A stretch of DNA of 64,000 bases from Puccinia triticina (taxonomy: Eukaryota; Basidiomycota; Pucciniomycetes; Pucciniales; Pucciniaceae). Positions 34,700-46,060 of the stretch are shown here, piece after piece. The stretch's first letter is position 1, and every line of letters begins with the position of its first letter. The DNA is taken from NCBI RefSeq assembly GCF_026914185.1, contig NC_070562.1, forward strand, positions 6,138,001 through 6,202,000, in the 5' to 3' direction. A model generated the notes under the pieces. That model did not search any database. It was not told the origin of the DNA and saw nothing but the letters and a program-made list of their open reading frames with translations. The position numbers and the translations under genes are program-made.

Positions 34700-34750
34700 C
34701 AAATTCAAGGTAAGGCACTCCCTGGGGAGTGCCCTCCAAGCTTCCCTGGT
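34700..34750. repeat. Short palindrome block, inverted copy of the one at 27.33 kb
   Basis: GGCACTCCCTGGGGAGTGCC followed by aagcttccctgg is the reverse complement, with small changes, of the block at about 27316-27352. The two lie on either side of the copia insertion. Confidence 0.6.
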
Positions 34751-34989
34751 GTTGGTTGGTGTAGGTAACCAAAAAATATCTGAACAGATTTTAAATTGGA
34801 ACAGGGAGTTGGGCAAGGGGGGAGGTCAGTTGCACCAGGAAAAAAAAGTAGTCACTTGATGGAAAGTGACATGACACAGCTTTGTTTTCAGCTCCAACAC
34901 TGCTCCAATGCTGATCCTCTCCACCAGCCCATCTAGGGCTCACATAAGAGGTGTCAGGATCAAAGCACTCAATGTGACAAAACCAGATG

Positions 34990-35560
34990 ATTCTCATCTT
35001 TGGTCCTGGCCCAGCTGATGCTTGGCTTTTACCCTTGCTCAGCTGATGCTCAGTTTTTGCCCTGTCCTAGCTGATGCTCAGGTTTGGCACCAGATCTTTC
35101 GCCCTGGCACAGCTGATGCTCAGCCTTGGCCGTGGCTCAGCTGATGCTCAGCCTTGGCCGTGGCTCAGCTGATGCTCAGCCTTGGCCCTAGCCTAGCTTA
35201 TTTTCAGCTCTGGTCCTTTCCAAGCTTATTCCCATCTTTTTCCCTTACCTGGCTCAGCTGATATTCCCATCTTTTTCCCTTGCCTGGCTCAGCTGATACT
35301 CAGCAAGCTGATCAGCTGGCCATCTGGCCCAGGACTGGGTCAAAGCTGAGCAAGGATTGGTAAAAAGCTGAGTATCAGCTGTGCAAGGACTAGTACAAAG
35401 CTGAGCATCACCTGGGCAAGGACTGGTTGAAATGCTTTATTCCAATTCTGAGAGTGAGCTGCGTGAAAAAGCTGAGTATGATCTGGGCAAAAAAGCTGAG
35501 TATGAGCTGGGTACCAAAGCTGAGTGTCAGCTGGACAGAACTGAGGATCATTTGAGCTCA
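34990..35560. repeat. Inverted minisatellite of CAGCTGATGCTCAG-type units
   Basis: Degenerate units of roughly 25-35 bp (agctgatgctcagccttggcc) run to about 35310. From there the complementary form (aaagctgagtatcagctg.gcaaggactgg) runs to about 35545, so the array is an imperfect palindrome with its centre near 35315. Open frames on the minus strand here translate only the repeat. Confidence 0.65.
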
Positions 35561-35599
35561 TCAAACACTGAACAGGGACTCCTTGATAAATTTGGGAAG

Positions 35600-37200
35600 T
35601 TGAGGAGATGGTTGGGAGATTGGGGTAGATAGTGGGTAGATATTGGATACATGGTGGGTAGCTTTGCTGGAGCTGGTGTGATGTCACTTGTCATCAAATG
35701 AATATTTTATTTTCCTGGTGTTGGTTGTTGTGTTGATGTTTGATGGGATTATGTAGGTAGCGTGTGAGGATTTTAGCCAATCAGCCCAAAACAAAAATCT
35801 GAATTGGTGCAATGGTGCAATTGGTGTCTCTTATGTGACGTGCGGACACAAAGAAAATAGGGGAAATATGTTGTAATTTCAAGGATAACGGTAATTACAA
35901 CATGGAGAGGAGGAGTAAGATGAAAATTAAGATTTTATTAAGCTTGTAGGCTTTGTTTGAGCGCTTTCAACCTGAAGTTGAGCGTGTATAAGCTGGGAAA
36001 ACGACTAGCCTCTCCTTCAAAAGAAACTGAAGAAGGTCTGATTCAGCGTGAACTGTAATCAGCCCTAGTTTTTTAGGCTAAAGGAAACTAGCCAGGGCTT
36101 TTTACTGGGAAACCTATGGTTTTTGAGTTATACCACCAAACATAGATAAGTAATTGATTCTTTTCAAGTTTTAGTTATTTATGATATTAAGATTCAGGTG
36201 TTTTGTGCAGATGATAAGGAAGAGGAAGGGAAAGGGGAAGAAGGGTAAGAAGAGGGAACTAAGTCATATTCATGACTTCAAAAGGAGATTATAGTAACAT
36301 TCTAAGTTACCAGAAAGGTTACTTACTTGCAGGTACTTGCGCTGGAAGAGGGGTAGCTGGGAGTAAGGCCTTTGTCTGTAGCGGATGGGAGTGCTGGCGG
36401 GATGTTGGTTTCTGATCTGGTTTTGAAGTGGGGGAAAGTCGGCCCAGGTCAGGAAGGGTGAGTATAGGTGAAAATTGAGGAACTTCCTCTATTTTTCTGG
36501 AAATTTTGATCAATTTTGAATAATAGTGGGCTCTACATTGTGCAATATAATATGGATTGAACACAATTCAATTATATTGAATATGTATATGTATATATAA
36601 TATTTATATGTAAAAGTACTCATGTAATCCGTAGCGCAGGTGCACGGAACAATTCTATAGCACGCCTATGCTTCAGAATACAATAAATGATAAAGTACTA
36701 ATATAGAATAAAATAAAGTATAAAAACATTAAATGTTATTGATAATTCATCACTATTATCATATCAATATTTAAAGGGAGAAAAAGGCAAACGTTTGGAC
36801 ATGTAAACATGTCTCTAAGGCTGACAGTCTCCCTTGTCTTCTGTACAAGGGGGTGTGTGCTTTACCACCCCTGCAATGTTAGTTAATAGACTATCCTCCT
36901 CCATACACCTTGAAGAGGTTGGCAAGCTTGTTCCCCCTGTAGATAGTGATCTGCACCCAGACTGGAACCCTGACCCACCACAACCTAAATGAAACCCTGC
37001 CAGTGACTTTGCTACCGCTCCAGCGGTATTTCCCACCTCACAAACATCTTCAACAGAAGGCCAAGGTCCCATGATGAAGAAAGCTAGGATTTTTGACAAG
37101 AGGGTGTTTTTTTTACCGCCCCCATAATGTGAGTCCAATATTTTTTTTCCACAATCATTCTGAGAAACAGCTGGCAAGCCCCTTTCTCTCTCAGAACATT
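35600..37200. other. No gene recognised
   Basis: Mostly A/T-rich DNA. The strongly A/T-rich part (36560-36780) has no repeat I can define. From 36815 a C-rich stretch leads into the gypsy RT fragment and may be a decayed upstream (gag or protease) part, but nothing can be aligned by eye. Confidence 0.35.
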
Positions 37201-37229
37201 AGCCCTCAGAGATCAGTGCCACCAAAACA

Positions 37230-37897
37230 TCAGGGCTGACCGCAGCTGGAAAGGCAACTGTAGCGCGGACCACTGAAGAATTGGTACCACAGTCTTATCA
37301 CCGCTATATCAACATGTTCCAGAAGTCTAGCGCCATGAGGCTACCACCGCAGATAAAATACAACTTACAAGTTGACCTAGTCCCTGGAGCCACACCACAA
37401 GCAAGCAGGATAATTCTGCTTTCACCAACAGAGAACCAAGCACTTGACACACTGATTGAGGAAGGACTGGCCAGCATTGAGGAAGGACTGGCCAGCAAAA
37501 CAATCCAGAGGACCACAACCCCGTGGGCGGCCCCTGTTTTGCTCACTGGAAAGAAGGATGGAAACCTCTGCCCCTGTTTTGACTACTGGAAACTCAACAT
37601 GCTGACAGTGAAGTACCAATACCCCTTGCTGCTGACAATGGACTTAGTCAATAGCCTGCTGAACGCTGACACACACTCACAGAATTGGACCTCTGCAACA
37701 CCTATGGAAGCCTCTGCGTAGCGCAGGGAAATGGGGACAAGCTAGCTTTCATCTGCAAGGCGGGAAAATTTGCTCTGCTCACCATGCCATTCGGAACTAC
37801 CAGAGCCCTGGGGTACTTTCAGTACCTCATGCAAGACAAGACCTCCTTGGGTGGATTGGGAAGGACACTGAACACTAACTTGATCTTGCTTTACTAA
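37230..37897 (+). pseudogene. Ty3/gypsy reverse transcriptase fragment
   Basis: Frame 1 (37281-37721) has the gypsy RT start: a VP..Y.....MF region, LPPQIKYNLQVDL, PTENQALDTLIEEGL, then TTTPWAAPVLLTGKKDGNL and CFDYWKLNMLTVKYQYPL, in place of the usual R.C.DYR.LN..T....PLP. After a frameshift near 37690, frame 2 gives LAFICKAGKFALLTMPFGTT and YFQYLMQD, the A.T..G.Y....MPFG block. The YLDD catalytic block and everything beyond are missing. A short duplication (IEEGLASIEEGLAS) lies within. The fragment is on the plus strand and has no LTR nearby. Confidence 0.85.
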
Positions 37898-38639
37898 TAT
37901 TGGATGTCACAAACTTGCGGCATAATCACCTCAACTATTCCAAATCCATGTCTGATCAATGTTGTCCCTGCACAAACTGCCAAAAAAAATTCAAAGGAAA
38001 TGGACCGTTTGTTACCCAACACACCATTTTAAATCAATTCAAACAGCAGCAAGCACTGTTGACTTCATCCACCACCCAGATGATTCAAAAATTTGCTCCA
38101 ACCCAATTTGTTGCCAAGGTCCCAGAAGTTCAAAAGACCTGTAATACCCACATTCTTGAATCTATCTTCCTATCTTTGTTTGGTTTTGAACTGATTCTGA
38201 TGTCTGAGTACTCACGCACAGCCCCACAAAATTCAAAACAAATGGTTTTCCATAGCTCTTGTGCTTGTCTGCTATCTGCACGTTATTGTTGGATTATTGG
38301 AGAAGGAGGCCAAAACAGCACTATTTCCATCAAAACTATCCTTACAAGCAGTATCTCTGGGTCCCACCACCCAAGAAGCTCTGGTCTATATTCTTAAGAA
38401 ATCAAATGATCAAAAGCCTGTTTAAATTGATGTTTTATACCAACACTGTTAGTCCTGAATCCTCTGAATATGAAAATATGTCTTTGGATAAGAACAAAAA
38501 CTTCACCAAGCCAGAAACTTGATCTTCACAAAAAAATATGATCAGCTGTCAACTTCTTCCATAAAAAAAAATGTCCTCACACTTTCCAGCAAAGTCTCAG
38601 ACTTGATCAAAGTCCAACGTTAACAAGTACCTTGATATC

Positions 38640-40770
38640 AATTCCTACAACAATGATAATTCTTACAATGAAAATATGATTTTCAAAAGGCCATCAACTC
38701 AATCTCCAGTCAAAAAATTTGGCAACTCTGAGCGGGTTACAGTTGGGAGGCAATGGGCTGCTGGTGAGTAAGTTCTCTTTCTTGAACTGATTTCAGAATT
38801 TTAATTATAATTACTGATTGGAATAATCACCTTTTGAATGCCTGTAGATATAATGCCCCAAAGTGGAACTAAGGCGCTTTCTACCCCGTTCCAAGTTCTT
38901 GCTTATGGAAATCACCAGTTCATCAACATTGATACTGACAGATGGATTAATGCTAATTACTTTGTATTCTGGACTTTTTCTGCAACTGAGAGTGGATCAC
39001 TCAAGGCCAAAGTTCAACCTCTCACATTGCAAGTCTATAGCAATACAATAGTGGTTCCAGAAGTATGTGACGCGCTGTGATGATTTATATGGGCAGGCAT
39101 GATAGAATGTCCACTCAGCTATAGCGCGGGGGGAATGCACAAAGCGGCTGAGCACAGAGTGCATTTTGGTGACATAAGCAGTACTGAGGATGATGTTAAA
39201 ATGCACACGAAGAAAGCTTACGGAAAGTTGCGCATGTACAGAATCCACAGATAGGCAGGACACAGAAATTGGATCACCGATCCAAAGAGGAGCGGATAGG
39301 CAGGGCTGGACTGCAGCGGACCAAGCAGTGGTACACCAGGACAGCCAAAGCGGTTTCCAGAAGGCGGAGCTGGGGCGGAGGCGTCGGTGAGAGACTGACT
39401 GGCAGGGGCTAGACAGAGGGCTTGGGAGGTCAAGCGTCAGAGAGGAGCGGAGCCAGGGACAATTACATGCGGGAATTTGTGCGGGGGATGACAGACTAGT
39501 GCGGGGAAAGTGACGTTAGATCTGCAGAATCAGGTGGAGGTTAACGGCTTCTCTTCTCTTTTCCTGTTTCTATCATCTTAACTACTACTGATCATTGTAC
39601 TTACACAGCTTACAGATGTACTAGAGTACTTGAAGACTTTTATGTGACCTTTACTGTTGATTACGGAATTGCCATTGCGGATTTGTGCTTGCAGAAGTGC
39701 AGAGCTTTACCACCTGCAGATTATTACGCTAGAGATCAGGCTCAATGTGGAGCACTAAAGGCTAGCAGAAAGTAGCAGTGTAGAGCCAAGACATTGATAA
39801 TCACTCAGCCTGGACACATATATTCTTGAAGAAGGCGGAGAAAGGGGTCATTTATACCCACTAACCATCCTTTATTCTCACAGTGCATTAAAATCTGAAG
39901 TAGAAACAATGGAAACAGCTCTGAATGTATTGAATAATATGTTGCTAAGATACAAAACAAACAGGATTTCCCAAATCTTACCAGCCACACAACCAATACA
40001 CTCATGTACAAAGCAACTGGACTCATCCTAACCCACTTCAAGGCCATTGTTTTGGAAATCTCTTGCATTCTTCCTGCTTATAAAAAAATGGCAAAGAATC
40101 TGGCACGTTAGCTTTTCACTTTGTTCCTATATCCCACATACAAGACTTATACCTTTTTATTTTCAGATTGTTTGGCACACTGTTGTTGCAATGGGGCACT
40201 ACAGTTTCCCGCATTGTGTTTACATTCTTGGAGGCAGTCCTAAATAAAAGAAATGAATATACCTAAAATATTCCAGTAAAATTGATTTCAATATTTCTGA
40301 AAGTCAACCTGGAATGGATCCAAGAATTTGTTGGTTGATGAATGCAATTACGCACTGGTCATCTGTTCAATCAAAAGGTGAAAGGTTAATTTTTGACTTA
40401 GAAGGTGTTGATTCAACCCTTACTGACCCACAAATCACTTATGTGGATCAAAAGTAAATGTATTTTTCCTTCTTGCTAAATAAACCATAAAAATTACCAA
40501 ATTCACTGCTTCTACTATAGGCACTGGGCTGATGGGAGTAATGCAACAGGGGGAATTGGGATGTTTCTTCAACAACATATCTGCAACGGGGTTTGTCAGA
40601 AATTAGTACAACTTGTATCACTTCTCAAGATTGGTATTCCAGATGGATCAAACGGCAAACCATCACACTTGTCAACTGTTGATTGGCCCCAAAGCTTTGC
40701 TGGACAATTTTCCCCCCCAAGGGAACACCTGTTTGCAAAATCTAAGTATATTAAGTCCACACTATTGTGA
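38640..40770 (+). CDS. Spliced hypothetical gene, at least four exons, 5' end unclear
   Basis: Function not recognised. A first exon (in frame from about 38640, ATG at 38675) ends at 38763. Intron 38764-38847 (GTGAGT...CTGTAG, 84 bp) joins in frame to an exon with FQVLAYGNHQFINIDTDRW, ending either at TGA 39078-39080 or at a GTATGT donor at 39063. About 1.2 kb later, an exon in frame to 40453 (MDPRICWLMNAITHWSSV, LIFDLEGVDSTL) is joined through intron 40454-40520 (GTAAAT...CTATAG, 67 bp) in frame to a last exon ending at TGA 40768-40770 (KHWADGSNATGGIGMF). A TGA lies upstream of the first exon in the same frame. Two exact in-frame splices support coding; whether both halves belong to one gene with a large insertion is uncertain. 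Confidence 0.4.
39081..40270. other. Large intron or inserted DNA, nothing recognised
   Basis: The sequence separates two groups of coding exons. No ends, inverted repeats or frames of a known element are visible. A purine-rich tract lies at 39280-39500. Confidence 0.35.
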
Positions 40771-41843
40771 AAATTGGGACCTGCAATTTTCTAAAAAGGG
40801 GCTTAAAATTTAGCCCCCTGTGTACAAATGGAAAATTGGCACTTGAATCCAACCTCCAATTTTCTCAGGTATCAGCATATTACACTTAATACAAGATAAT
40901 TAATTTCAAGTCCCCAAACATAAATGCCATGAATCTGCTCCCAATTCCTGAACCAGGAATGAAAAGGGGCAGGATTCAACCCCACATGTCTGTTGCAATT
41001 GCAAGGGCAGGAGGGGGGCAAAATAAAATGCTGAGCACGCAATTGCGGAAAATGTCCGCCTTGGGTCAAAAAAAATTGTAATTGATGGAGGGGGGGTTAA
41101 AAACCTGTGCAAATGCAACAGGGAAGTAAAAAGAATTTTGTTCAACTTGGGCCTATTGCAAGTGCAAAGGTGGAGGGGGACAGGACGGGGTCTGCACAAA
41201 CTGCGCAAATGCAACAGTGGAGCTGGAGCTGCCGCCAGGGATAAAGAAAATCAGGGAGCCCAATTATAAGGTCTTCCCCAGGCGCCTGCACCAAGGGATT
41301 GGTTTCAGGTGTGAATTCAATTTGGAATGCAAGTAACCTCAAACTGGTTCCTGTATGCGGTGCTGAGCGCCTCACGTTTTGGACCTTCAACCAACAGGGT
41401 ATGCCAATGTTTCATCTTTTGGGCCAAGGCGCGGCCTGGTGCCACTGACCTGCAACCCAACTTCCCCCTGTGCCCAATCAGAAGAGAAGTCAGAGTGACC
41501 TCAGCCCCGCCAAGGCGGTAGTGAGCCCAGAACACCCAACGTTTGACTGCCCCAAGTTGATCCAAATGGCACACCCAGCCAACATTGCCAAAGGTGAGTG
41601 AACTGCTAGAGATTCCGTTTCATGAGTGTTACTGACTGCCACACCTGTTTTGTCTTACTGTTACCGCGGCGGCTCCAACACCCACAGACAAGAACCCTAT
41701 TGAGACTACTGCGCCCCATCTGACTTGGCGGGCGGATTGATGTCATCACCTGCTGTATCAAGCAGGTTGTCTACAAAACGCTTCAGAGGTGTTCTTGAGG
41801 CTGGACCCTCATTGGGAGCGGTGCCTTCCAAACTGTTGCCCCG
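40771..41843. other. No gene recognised
   Basis: Open frames occur on both strands at 40870-41570 but have no motif and overlap one another. No splice-joined frame was found. Confidence 0.35.
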
Positions 41844-41980
41844 CCAGCTTGCCAAGAGGGAAGTTCCTCCCGGCAAGCTGGTATACATATACCAGCTCCC
41901 CAAGAGGAGAGCTTGCCAGGAGGAACTTCCCTCTTGGCAAGCTGGTAACATATACCAGCTTGCCGGGGGCTATCCCCTTG
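41844..41980. repeat. Nested perfect hairpins (27-bp arms)
   Basis: Positions 41844-41870 and 41919-41945 are perfect 27-bp inverted repeats (starting CCAGCTTGCCAAGAGGG). The 48-base spacer contains the palindrome AGCTGGTATA-CA-TATACCAGCT. A further arm piece (accagcttgccggggg) follows to about 41972. The structure could fold in several ways, as in a young MITE-like insertion or a structured RNA. Short open frames here are repeat sequence. Confidence 0.75.
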
Positions 41981-43443
41981 CATGCCCCTACACACACCTG
42001 CAGGAGCGGCGGGCATAGGAAAAAAAGGGTGTGCCCTTTGTATTGAGCAAGTCAAGGTTGATGTGCTTTGAACTTGAACTTTGTCCCCTGCAGGTAGCCC
42101 ATGCAACGGTTTTGTCCAACGATGTGCTGGACAATGATTCCAATGGGACCTCAAGCTGACTCAATGGTGAATTTTGACAGCGGCTCTTTCTAAGCTCTCC
42201 TAGGAGTAAACGGGTGGCGGTTTTATGTGTATGATTTCCATGATCATTTCTTCTGGTGTAGGGACTACAATTGGATGTGTATAGGGATTACTTAAAATTT
42301 CTACTTGGGACAAGTTTCCATTCAAAATTTTCTTCAGACAACATCTTTCTCTCTCTGCATTCTTGACTTGGAAAAAGGTTGTATGCGCAGTATGAGTAGG
42401 ATTTAGATTGGCAAGTCCCCTTTGTGTTGCAAGTTGCACTTGAGCTTGAAAAAGTGTTGTGCTCTCAAGTCAAGGGCAGGCTGAGAGCTACAAGGTTGTT
42501 TGCTTTGGTGGATTTCTGGAGCTGCCCTGGGAGTACCGCGGCGTAGTGGCCTAGGACTCTGGTATTTAAATTCAGACAGTGTAGTTATTCTTTACACATT
42601 TACTTAAACAGTACAGTAGTTCTTTTGTTACAAATTGAGGATTGTTAGAGTAGTTCCTTTTTTGATACAAACTCAGTTGTGTGGATTTGTCAAGCAATGT
42701 TTGAGTAACAACTGTTGTATCATTTTTTATACAGACTCCAGTTTTTAGTCTTGGTTGGTTTTGTCTTCATGGGGTTTATCATGTTTACATTTTTTATTTA
42801 CTCTTGTTTGACAAATTTCATACTTTCACTTTTGGACTCTGTGAAAAAATTGAGAGCTTGATATCCTCCATTGCTGAGGAAAGTCCAGGTACTCTTTGCA
42901 TCTTCATTGGGCCAACAGGGGTGAGTGGCAGGGTGGTGGCCCGGAGTGGGTGACTTGTATTTTGGTCCCAACGAGTGCAGCGGCATAGCGGCCTTGGACT
43001 TTAGTTGATATAAAACAGCATGCTCCTCTGAAATCCAGTCTTGCCCACATCATTCATTTGGCAGAGGGTGAACACCCTGATCCAAACAACATTTTTGAGA
43101 ATCCTTCCACTTTGACCAACTAACATCATTGATGTCTCTTGAAAGATTGGTTCACTCCTTTTTTCACATGATCCATAATTAGTGTCATGAAGTCCTCATC
43201 CATTTCTGTTTTTAAATCCTGATTGTTGTCAATTTCTTATGTATTAAAAACAAAAACAAAAACAAAATCAGAAGATAATATAAATAGTGACTTGAAAAAA
43301 GGTTTACAATAGTTTTGTCAGCTGGTTACCATGGCAGAGCCACCGTGACATAAAAATTCAAAATAGAAATACAAAAAGTAGTGTTACATATGAAAGAGAC
43401 GTAAAACTACACAAAGAAATTGGTATATATACAAAACACTTTT
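41981..43443. other. No gene recognised; contains a CAAAAA microsatellite
   Basis: No frame with a motif. A short run of acaaaa units lies at about 43245-43268. The rest is unassigned. Confidence 0.35.
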
Positions 43444-43622
43444 AGGGGGTATCAAATATGAGAAATCCACAATTAGAAATCAGACAATTAGCCAAAAACA
43501 AAATCTGTCACCAGTGGATCCCAAAATGGGGTAGAACAGGGACCAGCATGTTTTAAGAATGGTGGGTTTTTTCAAACCAGTCAATTACATAATGGTGGAT
43601 TGGGTCATACTTGATAACACTC
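43444..43622. mobile_element. MITE family 2, copy 2 (inverted)
   Basis: It starts AGGGGGTATCAAATATGAG and ends with the partly eroded ...CATACTTGATAACACTC. Its reverse complement aligns along the whole length with copy 1 at 20159-20330 (ccaccattatgtaattgac, aaaacatg, ccccattttggatccactgg, cacaattagaaa). Confidence 0.8.
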
Positions 43623-43664
43623 ATTACTGAGACCTACAGAAGCAACAGCTAAAATATTATAGCA

Positions 43665-45310
43665 GATTCTGAATCTACAGCCACAACAACCTTAGGGTAC
43701 CTCACTTACACGACCCCTAAATGTCATCCCTTCCTTGTGTAAACTAACTTCAAAGTTTAACAGGTGCAACACATCCCATGAGCATGCGTATGCTTATATA
43801 CCTAAGTACATCTGTTTATACCCAGTTTCTGTGACAAAACTGAGGTGTTGTGTACAGCTTAGAAGATGCCTGTATCTGTTGTGTGGCACATCCAAGCCTG
43901 TGTGCTCTGTTGCCTGGAGCTCAAGCCCGCGCACATGGTGTACATATATGCACAATGCATAAACAAGCCCACAACCAAAGCGCTTGGGCTACCAGTATTA
44001 AGTAAGAATGGGCCACAATAAGCCTCACTAGGGATCATGTGTTATGAATACTATACACATGTGATTACCTATTAAATGAGATGTAATTACCACATCATCT
44101 CATAGGGGGGTTCACAACAGGACAAAAATAAAACTTTAGAGCTAATTTAAGCCCTTTACAAACAACTTTTTTAAAAATGAAGAAGTTTCTCTGTTGTCAA
44201 GGGACACTCAATCCTGTACATCTTGCCAAATTTTAAGTTGTTGACAAAGGCCTTAAAATTGGCTCTAAAGTTTGATTTTTATCCTTTTGTGAAACACCCT
44301 AATATAAACACTTTACAAATGATCCTGGACTAGAAGGCCATGTGTAGTGTGTGCAGGAGAGCCTAGAAGGGGCCCAGCTTCACCCTAAGCCTCCCTACAA
44401 GTAAATTACACCTGTAGTAAATATGTGGAAGGTGTCAAATGAACTGGAGCAATCAAGAAGTGCCTCCAGATCATGTATAAAGCACTGCTTACACATATAC
44501 AATCCCACAGAAGCTGGTTCTAGTACATTCTGGCACATTTCCACAGAAATAAGCATTACAGAACCTTCCAACCAGCCCATATGACCTGGTAAACCACGTG
44601 TAAAATCATGCAGAACCTCTGTAAATTATCCTTGGAAACCCTTGTATCCAAGCTCCAAGGTTCCGCGTCCAAACGTTGCCTTCTAGCGCAGCCAATTTAC
44701 CTCAGAATGCACCCAAAAGGTTTCCCCTGTCCCCTGGGCGTCCTTGGAGGCCTGCCTAGGCCATAAGAAGGGCTCCTTCTCCCCCCAAAAGGATATTCCC
44801 CAGCTTTACATTGAATTTACCCACGCTGAACAGCCTCAACAGCCTGGGATTTGCCATGTAAAAAAACCTTGTTTAGTGATCTTTTGCCCTTTTTTCCGCC
44901 CTGAAGCTGTCCAGAGTCACCCTGCCCTCAAGATTACCTTTTCTGAGTGCCTTCAACTGCTAAACTTGCCGCCTGAAGAACCTCAAGTGACCCTAGGGTC
45001 TTGTACTAGTAAGTTTAAGCCCCTTCTCTTGAGATTCTCCGCCATTTCTAGCTGCAATTTAAACCACCCCTGTTTGCAGGCCCCAGTGTGTAGCAGGTAC
45101 CTAAATCTTCTGCTTTGGCACAATATATTTCAGGGATTAAACACCCCTGATTTATCAGGCCCCTCTTGAAATTAATTTTTTACACCATAATTCCCAATAT
45201 TTACTTTGGAATTATCCCTTATAATTTTGTCTTAGACTTTATACTCTAATATCTTGCTTTGCACCACGTGCAGCTAGAAGGTTGCAGTCCTTAGCATCAC
45301 GTAGGCTGAG
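43665..45310 (-). repeat. Dispersed repeat A, inverted copy downstream of the Tet-like gene
   Basis: The minus strand matches 25530-26950, with the same order of landmarks, including the CCTGATAAATCAGG and CCTG-CAAA-CAGG hairpins. It is interrupted by MITE family 3 at 44104-44300. Its start overlaps the decayed C-terminal coding part of the Tet-like gene, so gene and repeat appear to be one unit. Confidence 0.7.
44104..44300. mobile_element. MITE family 3 with ~65-bp terminal inverted repeats
   Basis: The left arm AGGGGGGTTCACAACAGG...AAAACTTTAGAGC and the right arm GCTCTAAAGTTTGATTTTTATCC...CACCCT pair over about 65 bp. TA lies at both edges (44103-44104 and 44300-44301), as expected for a Tc1/mariner-type target. 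No coding capacity. It is inserted in dispersed repeat A. Confidence 0.8.
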
Positions 45311-46060
45311 AAGTTTTCTACACTTGTTCAAAATGTCAGTGTTATCACCAACAAAGTATTTATCACCTCTGTTAGTCAGTTTACCAAGGTAGTATCCAGA
45401 AAAAATGTGCTTAAATGTGCATCAGTACAACTCATTTGAAGCAAAAAACCAAAGGAAGTAATAGTGGCATGAGGAGGCTGGAAGTTGTGTGTGCAATATT
45501 CAAACTGTGCTGTGCTGCATCAAAACCTACCCTACATATACCATTCAACTTTTGGCAATCAATTGCAACTTGATGATCTGGAAAAATGAAAAATGGACCA
45601 GTGAATGTTTGATCAAGGTGGCTGTGCAGACAAATGGATCCATCCTTCTTGTTGATGTTTGAAAGAAGCAACAAGGCTGTGTCTGATGTGTCTTTGTTGC
45701 AGTGGGATTGGTTGGAAAATTTGTCACATGTGAATGCAATGTTGTTGGCAAAGTCAATCTTTGAGGGTTTGTACTTCAAGTTTGCATTGTAAAAGGCAGT
45801 CACTTTGAAATGAGCAAGAAGCTTATTGGCAGCGTTGGAAGCAGTGTTGGGTATTGTGTGGAATAGCTTGTGAATGATTTGACCAGCATGAAGACCTTGA
45901 TCTATGTGTTCATTGTAACCAACTAGATCTTGATTGATGTCAGCTTGGTTAAGACATCTTCCAGCTGTTTTGGCAAGCTTGAGATTTCCTCCACCCAATG
46001 GTCCACATCAGCTCACAAAAGACTCCTTAAAACTATCAACTGTGTTAACGTAAGTACAAG
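45276..46060 (-). pseudogene. Probable Tet-like 2OG-Fe(II) oxygenase fragment
   Basis: The main frame (45998-45432) includes FANNIAFTCDKFSNQSHCNKD, then TALLLLSNINKKDGS, FFIFPDHQVAIDCQKLNGI and a final His followed by TTSS. The spacing fits the fungal Tet-like 2OG-Fe(II) oxygenase family that is widespread in rust genomes: a His/Asp pair in the SHCNKD segment, an FFxFPD strand and a late His. Members are thought to oxidise 5-methylcytosine. The frame then shifts near 45470, and the C-terminus (SGYYLGKLTNRGDKYFVG, NKCRKLLSLRDAKD) continues to about 45276. Stops lie upstream near 46015 (TGA) and in the shifted frame (TGA near 45425). No intact metal-binding HxD can be claimed. Assignment rests on remembered family features and needs a profile search. 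Confidence 0.5.

Noticed and set aside
35340..35687. Minus-strand 115-codon frame
   Set aside because: It translates the minisatellite; the repeats in the protein mirror the DNA units.
41700..42154. Several open frames on both strands around the nested hairpins
   Set aside because: Palindromic DNA gives similar peptides in both directions; no other coding evidence.
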